Source: Bacteroidota bacterium (GTDB lineage: Bacteria; Bacteroidota; Bacteroidia; UBA8524). Taken from it: a DNA stretch of 22,411 nucleotides. The position numbers were made by a program, and so were the translations under genes. Shown piece by piece: positions 1 to 7,813 of this stretch. A model generated the notes under the pieces. It was not told the origin of the DNA. It was given only the letters and a program-made list of their open reading frames with translations, and did not search any database. Within the stretch, counting starts at the first letter, position 1, and each line of letters begins with the position of its first letter. Where the stretch lies: the NCBI GenBank assembly GCA_003531115.1, contig DQHT01000001.1, positions 1-22,411 of the forward strand, read 5' to 3'.

Positions 1-97
1 CTCCAAGTCTCCAAGTCTCCAAGTCCCCTCGTTCCCAAGTCCCCTCGTCCCAAGTCCGCTCCCTCGCTCCCTCGCTCAGGACGCAGTCCCGCTCCCT
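1..97. repeat. Period-8 minisatellite and CTCCCTCG repeat tract
   Basis: The first 24 bases are three copies of CTCCAAGT. Degenerate units follow (CCAAGTCCCCTCGT twice), then GCTCCCTC units around 58-97. The reverse complement matches the G-rich units inside the coding region at 8089-8330: a 15-base string, GGGGACTTGGAGACT, occurs at 8261-8275 and, reverse-complemented, at 14-28. The tract extends beyond the left edge of the window, so its full length is unknown. No coding potential was seen here. Confidence 0.85.
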
Positions 98-144
98 CCG
101 CCTACGCTATTCCCTCCACTTCGTTCCGGTCATAGCTTCGGCGG
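98..144. repeat. CCGCC...GGCGG hairpin element, long-loop form
   Basis: CCGCCTACGCTA (98-109) and TAGCTTCGGCGG (133-144) form the two arms of a dispersed hairpin element. The central part is about 23 bases here. The same arms lie only a few bases apart at 22322-22345, where the reverse-strand equivalent reads CCGCC-GAAGCTTTAGCGTA-GGCGG. The element sits directly downstream of the minus-strand gene ending at 160. Confidence 0.7.
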
Positions 145-159
145 ACGATGTCCGCTCCC

Positions 160-756
160 TCAACCCTTTAGCAGTACCTCCATCAAATTCTCCAAGCCCT
201 TTTCCCTGTGTTTGTTGCGTTCATGGTAAAATCCCATGGTCATTTTGAGGTAATCGACTTCTTCGCCAAAAAATACCAGTTCGAGTGTAACATTTCCATA
301 ACGGCGGTTGATGGGGAGGCCTTTCATCATGGCTTCATACACATCCGGTTTTAAATAATGCCGTTCAATGGTTAAACGAATACCCCCATCCAGAATTTCC
401 CGGCGTTGGTCTGACATATACAGGGTATAGCCCTCTCCCAATATTTTTTCACGCCAATAGTCCATCAAAAAGCGGTAAGTGTCTTCATCCCAGTCATCCT
501 GTCCATGTACAATAAACATGGCGTAAGTAGGGGTTTGTATGACATCACATTCCAGGCTTCTTTCGCCGAGTATCGATAACTCATAAAATTCCCTTATCCG
601 GCTGATGACGTGATCACGCTCCATACCAGATTTCCAGCTGTTATAAGCCAGTTCGTACGATTTTTCGCGGATTAATTTTTTTGGGGATTCCATAGGAGAG
701 GCTTTGCTGGCTAACGAAAAAGACCAGGGTTTTAGTATGCCATAATTTTTTTTCAA
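160..756 (-). CDS. Hypothetical soluble protein (198 aa)
   Basis: I do not recognise this protein. It has no signal peptide or membrane segment and is rich in charged and aromatic residues, including DDWDEDTYRFLMDYWREK and RRYGNVTLELVFFGEEVDYLKM, so it looks like a cytoplasmic alpha/beta protein. The longest frame starts at a TTG codon (756-754) preceded by GAGAGG about 11 bases upstream. An alternative ATG lies at 693 (protein beginning MESPKKLIREK), giving 177 aa, and sequence alone does not decide between them. The gene is divergent from the vWA gene starting at 824. Its stop codon lies next to a repeat tract, so the tract may have supplied the C-terminal end. Coding status rests on ORF length and a natural-looking composition. 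Confidence 0.7.
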   Translation of the reverse strand: MKKNYGILKPWSFSLASKASPMESPKKLIREKSYELAYNSWKSGMERDHVISRIREFYELSILGERSLECDVIQTPTYAMFIVHGQDDWDEDTYRFLMDYWREKILGEGYTLYMSDQRREILDGGIRLTIERHYLKPDVYEAMMKGLPINRRYGNVTLELVFFGEEVDYLKMTMGFYHERNKHREKGLENLMEVLLKG

Positions 757-823
757 TTTACCATTTACCTCTCAATTAATAAAGGAATGTATCGGCGTAC
801 TGTTCTGCCTAAATATTCCAGAT

Positions 824-2704
824 ATGAAAAACGTATTCTTATTTTTTATGCTGACCTCTACCCTGATCGGGGTTGGCGTTATGATGAAACCGGTTCATCC
901 GGCCGCGATCAAAGGAGTTGTTCTCGCGGGAACAGAAGCAGTTTGGGTGGCAAAAATTGATCTGCTCGACAGTAACCGCCAACTTATTTCCAGCACGCTC
1001 AGCGATGAAAAGGGAAATTTTTCTTTTGACTCATTGCCTCCGGGAAATTATTCCCTGCACATTACCCATGCCTCTTATTTAAGTGCATTCTTGGAAAATG
1101 TGCAAATTGGCGATGGACAGCAGAAGAAAGTACAGGTGCAACTCAGTGCTGTTGCTGCTGTTCCGGAACGAAAAGATGAAGTTCGGGAAGTGCCCCGGGG
1201 AGAAACTTTACGCAGCCATGAAAAAAGAAAAGCTGCCGTTCGGGGTGAAATGCTTGCAGAACCTGAAGGAGCCTACGACGAATATACTGCCCCTTCAGAA
1301 GGAGACTATGAACCAGGTACTTCGACCAGTCCCGGTATCGGGCCAGGCACTCTTACTGCAGGAGAAATTAACGACTACAGCAAGTGGGTACTTTGGGAAG
1401 ACTTGACCCAAACAAGCTTTGAGGCTTTCCAGACCCAATGGGGTTTTTACCTGAAAAACCGCTACCCCGTGCAGGTAACTTTTGAAAACGGGGTGCCAAT
1501 TGTTGATGCTGAAGTAAGGCTCTTGAGCAACAAAAATGAAGTGGTATATCTGGCTCGCACTGACAATACAGGAAAGGCAGAACTCTGGGCAGATATGGTT
1601 ACGGAGGTAAAAGACCGCATGGCAAGAAGGTATAAAGCTGTTGTGAAATACAAAGGAGTGGAATATACTTTTCCTCGTCTGGATGCCCATCCCAATGGGA
1701 TCAATACCCTGAGTTTAAAAGGAAAATGCGAAACTTCGGCCGTCCTCGATATTGCATTTGTAGTTGATGCCACAGGCTCAATGGGCGATGAGATCAATTA
1801 CCTGAAATCAGAACTGGCCGATGTGATCAACAGGGTTAAGGCACAAAATGAGCATTTGAACCTGCGCACAGCGTCTGTATTTTACCGCGACCATGGCGAT
1901 CAATACCTGACCCGCCAAAGTGATTTTTCACCCTCGGTTACAAATACCCTGGATTTTATCCAGAACCAATATGCGGCCGGAGGAGGAGATTTTCCAGAGG
2001 CTGTTGATGAGGCACTTGATGCCGCGTTAAACCGACTATCATGGAGTCGGGATGCGCGTGGCAGAATTTTGTTCCTCGTTTTGGATGCTCCTCCTCATCA
2101 GGCCGACTCGGTGGTGAAACGCCTGCATCAACTTGTATACAAAGCCGCTGCCATGGGCGTTCGTATCATTCCCATCACCGCATCAGGTATCAATAAGGAT
2201 GTTGAATTCCTGATGCGCTCCATGGCGCTTGCCACGAACGGAACCTATGTTTTCCTGACCGACCACAGCGGAGTAGGAAACAAACATCTGGAACCTTCAA
2301 CAGATTCGTATGAAGTTCAAAAACTCAATGACCTGATGGTAAATCTCATTAACCGCTATGCCACTATTACGGAATGCGACCAGCAGATTCCTGATGATCC
2401 TGAACCCGACAGTTCCCAAAAGCAGGTTCAGATCCTGACCGACAGCGCCAACCAGATTTATGAAAAGCTTAAACTAACTTGTTTCCCTGTTCCAAGCACA
2501 GGCCCTATAACTTTTGATGTAAGCCATGCCGGAGGGGTCATTTATGTTTTCGACAGTAACGGCAAGGTGGTATTGCGTTTCGAAATGACAGAAAGAAGTC
2601 GCCTGAAAACGGACCTGGTTCAGCTGGCCTCCGGATTCTATTTTGTACGCTATGAACTTCAGGGCAAATGGGTGAGTGAAAAGATCGTATTGAGGAGCTC
2701 CTGA
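824..2704 (+). CDS. vWA-domain T9SS cargo protein with carboxypeptidase-regulatory-like domain
   Basis: This is a predicted secreted or surface protein. A hydrophobic N-terminus (about residues 1-20) is a likely signal peptide. Residues about 28-108 resemble a carboxypeptidase regulatory-like beta-sandwich (GNFSFDSLPPGNYSLHI). A low-complexity linker rich in E, P and G follows (about 112-178). A second beta-sandwich covers about 213-300 (VPIVDAEVRLLS...DNTGKAEL). The von Willebrand A domain covers about 307-515, with the MIDAS-like motif D315-A-T-G-S319 and a GGGDFPEA loop. Residues about 552-626 look like a T9SS type A sorting domain (VFDSNGKVVLRF...LASGFYFVRYE). Family knowledge suggests metal-dependent ligand binding or adhesion; no partner is visible. 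The vWA MIDAS is DxTxS instead of the usual DxSxS, a common variant in such bacterial proteins. Confidence 0.9.
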   Translation: MKNVFLFFMLTSTLIGVGVMMKPVHPAAIKGVVLAGTEAVWVAKIDLLDSNRQLISSTLSDEKGNFSFDSLPPGNYSLHITHASYLSAFLENVQIGDGQQKKVQVQLSAVAAVPERKDEVREVPRGETLRSHEKRKAAVRGEMLAEPEGAYDEYTAPSEGDYEPGTSTSPGIGPGTLTAGEINDYSKWVLWEDLTQTSFEAFQTQWGFYLKNRYPVQVTFENGVPIVDAEVRLLSNKNEVVYLARTDNTGKAELWADMVTEVKDRMARRYKAVVKYKGVEYTFPRLDAHPNGINTLSLKGKCETSAVLDIAFVVDATGSMGDEINYLKSELADVINRVKAQNEHLNLRTASVFYRDHGDQYLTRQSDFSPSVTNTLDFIQNQYAAGGGDFPEAVDEALDAALNRLSWSRDARGRILFLVLDAPPHQADSVVKRLHQLVYKAAAMGVRIIPITASGINKDVEFLMRSMALATNGTYVFLTDHSGVGNKHLEPSTDSYEVQKLNDLMVNLINRYATITECDQQIPDDPEPDSSQKQVQILTDSANQIYEKLKLTCFPVPSTGPITFDVSHAGGVIYVFDSNGKVVLRFEMTERSRLKTDLVQLASGFYFVRYELQGKWVSEKIVLRSS

Positions 2705-2736
2705 CCCTTCGACTAGCTTGGCAGCTTAACATGACG
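2703..2736. repeat. Degenerate REP-like relic
   Basis: The stretch starting ACCCTTCGACTAGCTTGGC and ending near ATGACG resembles a decayed, reverse-oriented copy of the GTCA...TGAGC...CGAAGGG elements seen at 5881-5948 and inside the gene at 7814-9319. It overlaps the stop of the vWA gene and runs up to the putative promoter of the next gene. The assignment is by eye and weak. Confidence 0.4.
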
Positions 2737-2744
2737 TAAGTTTG
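2718..2744 (+). promoter_or_regulatory. Putative Bacteroidota-type promoter for the beta-CASP gene
   Basis: TAAGTTTG (2737-2744) matches the Bacteroidota -7 consensus TAnnTTTG exactly. TTG at 2718-2720 could serve as the -33 element, though the 16-base spacer is shorter than the usual 19-21. Transcription would begin near 2750, leaving a leader of about 10 bases before the ATG at 2761. Confidence 0.5.
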
Positions 2745-2760
2745 CGCCAGAATTCGACAG

Positions 2761-4170
2761 ATGAAGATCACTTTTTGCGGAGCAGCACGACAGGTAACAG
2801 GGAGCATGCATTTACTTGAACTCGAAAGCGGGTACAGGGTATTGATCGATTGCGGACTCGATTATGAGCAGCAAAGGGAATTTCACCGGGGAGCCAAGGT
2901 GAATTTCCCTTTTATGCCTTCGAGTATTGATTTGATGATCCTTACCCATGCGCATATTGATCATTCAGGAAATATTCCAACCTTGGTTCGCCAGGGATTT
3001 GAAGGGAAGATTCTATGTACACCTCCAACGGCAGAACTGACCGGCTCTCTGCTTCTTGATTCGCTCAAGATCATGGAAATGGAGATGCGCAAAAAAGAAG
3101 CGAACCGTAAAAAGGGAAAAAAAGGAAACAATCAGGGCTCTATTTATGGATACCGCGATCTGACCGAAGCCCTGGAAAGGATGATCACCCTTCCTTTTGA
3201 CAAAGATTTTGAAGTTAATGAGTTCTTGTCCATCCGTTTTCAGGAGGCCGGCCATATTTTGGGTGCCGCTTCCGTGAAAATGACCATTCAGGAAAAGGGA
3301 AAACAAAGGGTAGTAGGCTTTACCGGCGACCTGGGCAATTACAGCTCCAAACTCATGAAGGACCCGACTCCTTTCGAAGGCATTGATTACCTCATAACAG
3401 AAAGCACCTACGGAGGCAGAGTCCATGCCGCCAAAAGAACGCCGGAGGAAGAGCTCATGCATTATATTGATGAAACCTGTGTAAAACAACCGGGCAGGTT
3501 GGTTATCCCTGCCTTTTCAGTTGGACGTACCCAGGCCATCATCTTTGCCTTAAATGAACTTTACCAGCAGGGCCGGCTCCCCGCCATCAAGTTTTTTGTG
3601 GATAGTCCACTGGCCATTCGCACCACCGACACCTACGCAAAATACAGCGAATACATGAATGAGGAGTCGCAACAGTTTATGCACCGCTACGGTTCGCTCT
3701 TCGATTTTGAGTATTTGGAATATATCAGCGACAAGCGGGATAGTGAAAAAGTACAGGATCATTATGAACCTTGTGTGATCATATCTGCCGCGGGCATGGT
3801 GGAAGGCGGAAGGATACAGGAACATGTGCGCAACAATATCCGAAATACATACTGCACCATCCTGATCGCAGGATTTTGTGCTGAAGGAACATTGGGCCAT
3901 CGTTTGTTAAGCGGCCAGGGCCATGTACATATCAATGGAAAAGAATTCCCGGTTTTCTCCAAAGTCGAAAAAACCGATGCCTTCAGCGCCCACCCCGATC
4001 ATGCAGGATTAAAACAGTTTATTGAAGCCTCGGGAGGGAAAAATCTCAAAGGCATATTCCTTGTTCACGGGGAAGAAGCTTCCATGCTAAGTCTGGCCAG
4101 TGATCTGGAGCTGAACGATTACAAAAATGTTTTTGTTCCCGAGAAGTTGGAGCAGTTTGAGGTGATGTAA
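2761..4170 (+). CDS. Beta-CASP metallo-beta-lactamase-fold RNase (CPSF73/RNA-specific exonuclease-like)
   Basis: This is a zinc-dependent RNA hydrolase of the YSH1/CPSF73 group, predicted to act in the cytoplasm on RNA. Metal-binding motif 2 is H63-A-H65-I-D67-H68, followed by H165 in GHILGAASV and D190 in TGDLG. The beta-CASP cap follows, with motif A (ITESTYG), the IPAFSVGRTQAI segment and ISAAGMVEGGRIQEH. SAHPDHAGL near residue 410 supplies the late histidines. At 469 aa the length is normal for the stand-alone single-subunit bacterial form, and no KH domain is seen. An unusual lysine-rich insert (about residues 110-124, KKEANRKKGKKGNNQ) sits between the MBL motifs and may contact RNA; that is inference. 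The gene appears monocistronic. Confidence 0.93.
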   Translation: MKITFCGAARQVTGSMHLLELESGYRVLIDCGLDYEQQREFHRGAKVNFPFMPSSIDLMILTHAHIDHSGNIPTLVRQGFEGKILCTPPTAELTGSLLLDSLKIMEMEMRKKEANRKKGKKGNNQGSIYGYRDLTEALERMITLPFDKDFEVNEFLSIRFQEAGHILGAASVKMTIQEKGKQRVVGFTGDLGNYSSKLMKDPTPFEGIDYLITESTYGGRVHAAKRTPEEELMHYIDETCVKQPGRLVIPAFSVGRTQAIIFALNELYQQGRLPAIKFFVDSPLAIRTTDTYAKYSEYMNEESQQFMHRYGSLFDFEYLEYISDKRDSEKVQDHYEPCVIISAAGMVEGGRIQEHVRNNIRNTYCTILIAGFCAEGTLGHRLLSGQGHVHINGKEFPVFSKVEKTDAFSAHPDHAGLKQFIEASGGKNLKGIFLVHGEEASMLSLASDLELNDYKNVFVPEKLEQFEVM

Positions 4171-4236
4171 GTTGTTCCCACTCAGGTTTTACCATAAAAT
4201 TGGATTGATTATGCTCACGTCAGGCGAAGGAGGGTT

Positions 4237-4322
4237 CTGGGTAAGGGGTTTCGGGTTATGGTAGCTTTCGTCATGGTGAGCGGGAGCTTGTCCTGAGCCT
4301 GCCGCAGGGAACCATGGCGAAA
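4237..4322. repeat. GGGTTATGG-type repeat followed by REP-like hairpin element
   Basis: Bases 4237-4261 read CTGGGTAAGGGG then TTTCGGGTTATGG, matching the reverse complement of 5946-5970 at 20 of 25 positions. They are followed by an inverted repeat with arms TTTCGTCATGGT (4266-4277) and ACCATGGCGAAA (4311-4322), which differ at one position. The enclosed loop contains TGTCCTGAGCCTGCCG, which resembles the loop of the REP-like copy at 8615-8671. The element lies between the convergent genes ending at 4170 and 4350 and may also act as a bidirectional 3'-end structure. Confidence 0.7.
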
Positions 4323-4349
4323 GATGCCAGGCACCTGACTTGGAATTGA

Positions 4350-5828
4350 CTACTCCGACTTACTAACCCGAATAAAATGATTGCTTCCGTCCTGTTTATG
4401 GAGTTTAAGAATATAGACCCCGTCAGCTAATCCATGTACTTCTATTTGATTTGACTCAAAGAAACCTATCGCAACTTCCCGGCCTTGAAAATTTAAGAGT
4501 GACCAGCTTTGGTATGGAGCGATGTCGCTAACATACAAGTAGGTGGTGAATGGATTTGGATAAATGGCAATGGTTGGCATTTCGGGTAATCCAACCGGGA
4601 AATACCCTGAGGTATCGGGAATCGTGTCGCTCATTTTATAAATACCACATATTCCTGCGCCTTCTGAAAATTCAAAACCCTGAACGCTAGTTTGGTCTAT
4701 TCGGCCGTTCAGAATACTATAGTAATATTCAGGTTCATTACCTGGAGCAGGAATCTTTATTGCCGGGTTTCCGTCGATTTCAAGTAAATCGGTCCTTTGA
4801 TCCGCCAATTGAAAGTAGTAGCCCGCACTTTGATGGCTGGAAATATAGCAGGGCAAGTAAAACCGAATTCCATTCGAATCCGAATCCTGATGGGAACCAA
4901 AAATTTCAACAGGTCCTATTAAACTAAGCGCATTAAAAGGAGAAGCTGCCTGATCATAATTTGATTTTAAATAGAGATGGGTGGAGGTATAGGCATACTT
5001 TTCAGATTTGTAGAAGGGCGGATTTCTCATTATGGAACGTGTAGTCGAGTGGTGGTAATGACGGTATACAGTTCGTATAGAATCCGGATATCGGTTGATC
5101 TGAATGGGTAAGCGCATGATATTTTCGGAAATTGAAATGAATTTATCATAGGTCTCTCCAAACCCTTTGTAGGCGCATATCCATTCATTCATATTCATCG
5201 TGTAGTACTCATGAAAAGCCGGAGTATAACAATGGTCTTTTTTCTTTTGTGATCCTATATAATGGTACATAAATCCGTGTTCATTATGGAGGTGAAACTC
5301 AAGTAGACCACTTGATTTACTCAATTTGAGGTGATCCCCCAGATCAGAGCTATAAAACCTCACACTATCAGGTTGTCCATAAATGGAATCCATACCAACA
5401 GATACCAAGCGCATCGAGTCGCCATTCATCCACAACCAGGGGTCGTTAATTCCCGCTTCTGATTCAAATATCCATTCATTACCCGGTTTTCCTCCTGAAA
5501 CGCGTCCATCGGGATAATATCGGATCTTGTCTCCGAGCCAAGAATGCTGTCCGCTTAACAGCCATCTCCCAATGGTGTCACCAGGGCATTTCTTGCAAGG
5601 GACCCACCCACTGTGCAAGTTTTGAATATGGATTCCCGCTGAATCTGTTTCATCCCGTACACCCAGTGTATAATCGGCTACTTCAACCACATGCTCGCTC
5701 GTCCAGTTGCTCAACATAGGGTCGTGTGAAGCGAAGAACAAGGTGTCGTTTTCCGGCAAAAATCGCCATGATTGCGCAAAAGAGCCGGAGAAAATGAACA
5801 AACTACCTACAAGGAACAGGGTTTTCAT
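4350..5828 (-). CDS. T9SS cargo protein of unknown function (492 aa)
   Basis: This is a secreted protein with a signal peptide (MKTLFLVGSLFIFSGSFAQ, residues 1-19) and a C-terminal type IX sorting domain of about 75 residues. The sorting domain begins at IYPNPFTTYLYVSD and ends GLADGVYILKLHKQDGSNHFIRVSK. The middle, about 390 residues, is rich in Tyr, Ser, Asp and Trp, as expected of an all-beta extracellular protein, but I recognise no catalytic motif or named domain. A CKKCPGD segment near residue 78 has two cysteines that could form a disulfide or bind metal. The gene stands alone on the minus strand and is flanked by dispersed repeats on both sides (4237-4322 and 5881-5970). The ATG at 5828 is the natural start because the signal peptide follows it directly. 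Confidence 0.85.
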   Translation of the reverse strand: MKTLFLVGSLFIFSGSFAQSWRFLPENDTLFFASHDPMLSNWTSEHVVEVADYTLGVRDETDSAGIHIQNLHSGWVPCKKCPGDTIGRWLLSGQHSWLGDKIRYYPDGRVSGGKPGNEWIFESEAGINDPWLWMNGDSMRLVSVGMDSIYGQPDSVRFYSSDLGDHLKLSKSSGLLEFHLHNEHGFMYHYIGSQKKKDHCYTPAFHEYYTMNMNEWICAYKGFGETYDKFISISENIMRLPIQINRYPDSIRTVYRHYHHSTTRSIMRNPPFYKSEKYAYTSTHLYLKSNYDQAASPFNALSLIGPVEIFGSHQDSDSNGIRFYLPCYISSHQSAGYYFQLADQRTDLLEIDGNPAIKIPAPGNEPEYYYSILNGRIDQTSVQGFEFSEGAGICGIYKMSDTIPDTSGYFPVGLPEMPTIAIYPNPFTTYLYVSDIAPYQSWSLLNFQGREVAIGFFESNQIEVHGLADGVYILKLHKQDGSNHFIRVSKSE

Positions 5829-5880
5829 AAGGTTCGGTTTTTAGGATGACACCTACAAGCATGTAAACGTTGCCTCAAAT

Positions 5881-5970
5881 CCCGTCACCCTGAGCAGGCA
5901 AACGGCATATCAGACTTAGAATTAACCCTACGCCGTGTCGAAGGGCCATAACCCCAAACCCATAACCCGA
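5881..5970. repeat. Intergenic REP-like element plus inverted GGGTTATGG repeat
   Basis: Bases 5882-5904 are identical over 23 bases to 8779-8801, which lies inside the coding region of the gene at 7814-9319. The shared CGCCGTGTCGAAGGGCCA block (5931-5948) also appears in the intragenic copies. Directly after it, 5946-5970 is a reverse-oriented relative of 4237-4261. The element lies in the 221-base gap between divergently transcribed genes and is not itself obviously coding. Confidence 0.85.
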
Positions 5971-6030
5971 TTTTACCGCCCAATTCTGACACTCTGTCAG
6001 TTTTTGCTTTACAATCCTCTTCCAATGGCG

Positions 6031-6038
6031 TATTTTTG
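6031..6038 (+). promoter_or_regulatory. Putative Bacteroidota -7 element for the sigma-54 activator/lptE/secG operon
   Basis: TATTTTTG matches TAnnTTTG exactly and sits 11 bases before the ATG at 6050, so the leader would be about 6 bases. A TTTG at 6003-6006 is the nearest -33-like motif, but its 24-base spacer is long, so the -33 assignment is doubtful. Confidence 0.5.
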
Positions 6039-6049
6039 CAGCCTTAATT

Positions 6050-7309
6050 ATGGATTTACAAGCAATCAAACAGCGTTTTGAAATTGTGGGGAATTCCCCC
6101 AAGCTCAATTTGGCTTTGGAGACGGCCATGAAGGTAGCTCCAACGGATATAACCGTGTTGATAAACGGAGAAAGTGGAGTGGGAAAAGAGGCGTTTTCAA
6201 AGATCATTCATTTTATGAGTCCGAGGAAACACGGGCCTTTTATTGCCGTAAACTGCGGTGCTATTCCTGAGGGGACCATCGATTCGGAATTATTTGGTCA
6301 TGAGAAGGGATCCTTTACCGGAGCACACGATACCCGTAAGGGCTATTTTGAAACGGTTAGTGGTGGAACGATATTTCTGGATGAAGTAGGCGAACTGCCT
6401 TTGGATACCCAGGCCCGGCTGCTTCGGGTTTTGGAAACGGGGGAATTTATCAAAGTAGGTTCATCTAAAGTTCAAAAAACGGATGTACGGGTGGTAGCTG
6501 CTACCAACCGCGACCTGCTTGAACGTGCGGAGCAGAACAAATTTCGGGAAGACCTGTATTACCGTCTTTCAACCGTGCCTATCCGCGTGCCTTCTTTAAA
6601 GGAGCGCCGTGAGGATGTTTATTTGTTGTTCCGCAAGTTTGCCACGGTTTATGCCGAAAAATACCATACGTTGCCGGTTGAACTCAATCCGGATGCCCAG
6701 CAGGTACTCGAAAACTACCGCTGGCCGGGGAACGTGAGGCAGTTAAAAAATATGGTGGAACAAATTTCGGTGCTTGAAGGGGATAACAAACGTTTAAATG
6801 CAGAAAGTTTGCTGAAATATATTCCCCAGGAGGGATCGACTTTGCCCGCGCTTTCCAGAAAGGAAGACAGCAATTTTTCAGAGCGCGATATTTTTTACAA
6901 AGTCCTTTTTGATCTGAGAAATGATGTTTCCGACCTGAAACAAGTTGTTATCAAGCTGATCGAAAACGGAGGAGCTCAGCAGGAGTTTATTGAAGACAAT
7001 GAAGAACTACTCTCCAAGGTGCTTGACTATCAGGATTCAGGCACGATAAATTCGGGGAATGCGGCCTCAAGTCCGGTATTTGTGAGGCAGAATTCCCAGG
7101 CACCCGATCACGATATCCATGAAGTTTATGTAGAGGCCCAGGAAGCCAATGAGGATGAAAACCTTTCACTGGAAGACAAGGAACGCGAAATGATCCGCAA
7201 GGCATTGATGAAACACCGCGGACGCCGAAAAAAGGCAGCTACCGAATTGGGTATTTCGGAACGGACCTTGTACCGCAAGATCAAACAATACGAACTCGAA
7301 GAAATCTGA
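6050..7309 (+). CDS. Sigma-54-dependent transcriptional activator (AAA+ with Fis-type HTH, no receiver domain)
   Basis: This is a bacterial enhancer-binding protein that uses ATP hydrolysis to remodel sigma-54 RNA polymerase. The AAA+ domain starts almost at the N-terminus (about residues 11-240). It contains Walker A GESGVGKE (40-47), the sigma-54 contact loop as GSFTGA (87-92, where GAFTGA is typical), Walker B GGTIFLDEVGE (105-115) and FREDLYYRL with the arginine region. A linker of about 120 residues follows, then a Fis-type helix-turn-helix at the C-terminus (RKKAATELGISERTLYRKIKQYEL). There is no response-regulator, GAF or PAS domain, so its activity must be controlled by expression, the linker or an unseen partner. 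The TGA stop overlaps the lptE ATG by one base, indicating translational coupling with an envelope-assembly gene. Confidence 0.95.
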   Translation: MDLQAIKQRFEIVGNSPKLNLALETAMKVAPTDITVLINGESGVGKEAFSKIIHFMSPRKHGPFIAVNCGAIPEGTIDSELFGHEKGSFTGAHDTRKGYFETVSGGTIFLDEVGELPLDTQARLLRVLETGEFIKVGSSKVQKTDVRVVAATNRDLLERAEQNKFREDLYYRLSTVPIRVPSLKERREDVYLLFRKFATVYAEKYHTLPVELNPDAQQVLENYRWPGNVRQLKNMVEQISVLEGDNKRLNAESLLKYIPQEGSTLPALSRKEDSNFSERDIFYKVLFDLRNDVSDLKQVVIKLIENGGAQQEFIEDNEELLSKVLDYQDSGTINSGNAASSPVFVRQNSQAPDHDIHEVYVEAQEANEDENLSLEDKEREMIRKALMKHRGRRKKAATELGISERTLYRKIKQYELEEI

Positions 7310-7812
7310 TGCTAAAGAAATCACTTATTCTTTTTATCGGGGTATTTCTGTCGCTGGCTTCATGCAAAGTCAATTATAGTTTTACCGGTGCCCAAACAGG
7401 TACTGCAAAAACGGTAAGCATCAGTTATTTCACCAATATTGCTCCGTTGAATAACCCATCGCTGAGCCAATTGTTTACGGAGAAACTGAAAGACAAATTT
7501 GTTCGCGAAACCCCTTTAAAGCTCATCGACGACAATGGAGATATGAGGCTGAGCGGACGGATCATCGATTATACGGTTAGTCCGGTAGCGATACAGCAGA
7601 ATGTTACCGCGGCTCAGAACAGGCTTACCATAACTATTCAGGTTAAATTTGTAAATATTACAGACAGCAAATATGATTTCGAAAAATCTTTCAGCAACTT
7701 TGAAGACTTCGATGCCACCAAAAGTTTAAGTGCTGTTGAAGGAGACCTGGTCAACGCAATTTGCGATAAGATCGTTCAGAATATTTTTAATGATGCAGTA
7801 ATCAACTGGTAA
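7309..7812 (+). CDS. lptE: LptE-family LPS-assembly outer-membrane lipoprotein
   Basis: This protein is expected to plug the LptD barrel and assist insertion of lipopolysaccharide into the outer leaflet. A lipoprotein signal peptide ends in the lipobox LASC with the acylated cysteine at residue 19. The mature part has features I associate with Bacteroidota LptE (KVNYSFTGA, KTVSISYFTNIAPLNNPSLSQLFTEKLKDKF, LSGRIIDYTVSPVAIQ) and is of typical length (167 aa). It overlaps the upstream activator by one base and is followed after one base by the next gene, so it is firmly inside one operon. No lptD is present in the window. Assignment is by family resemblance, without a search. Confidence 0.85.
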   Translation: MLKKSLILFIGVFLSLASCKVNYSFTGAQTGTAKTVSISYFTNIAPLNNPSLSQLFTEKLKDKFVRETPLKLIDDNGDMRLSGRIIDYTVSPVAIQQNVTAAQNRLTITIQVKFVNITDSKYDFEKSFSNFEDFDATKSLSAVEGDLVNAICDKIVQNIFNDAVINW

Positions 7813-7813
7813 G

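Noticed and set aside
5847..5860. The 14-base string TGACACCTACAAGC shared with 15876-15889 upstream of groES
   Set aside because: One or two matches of this length are expected by chance in a window of this size, and the positions relative to genes differ.
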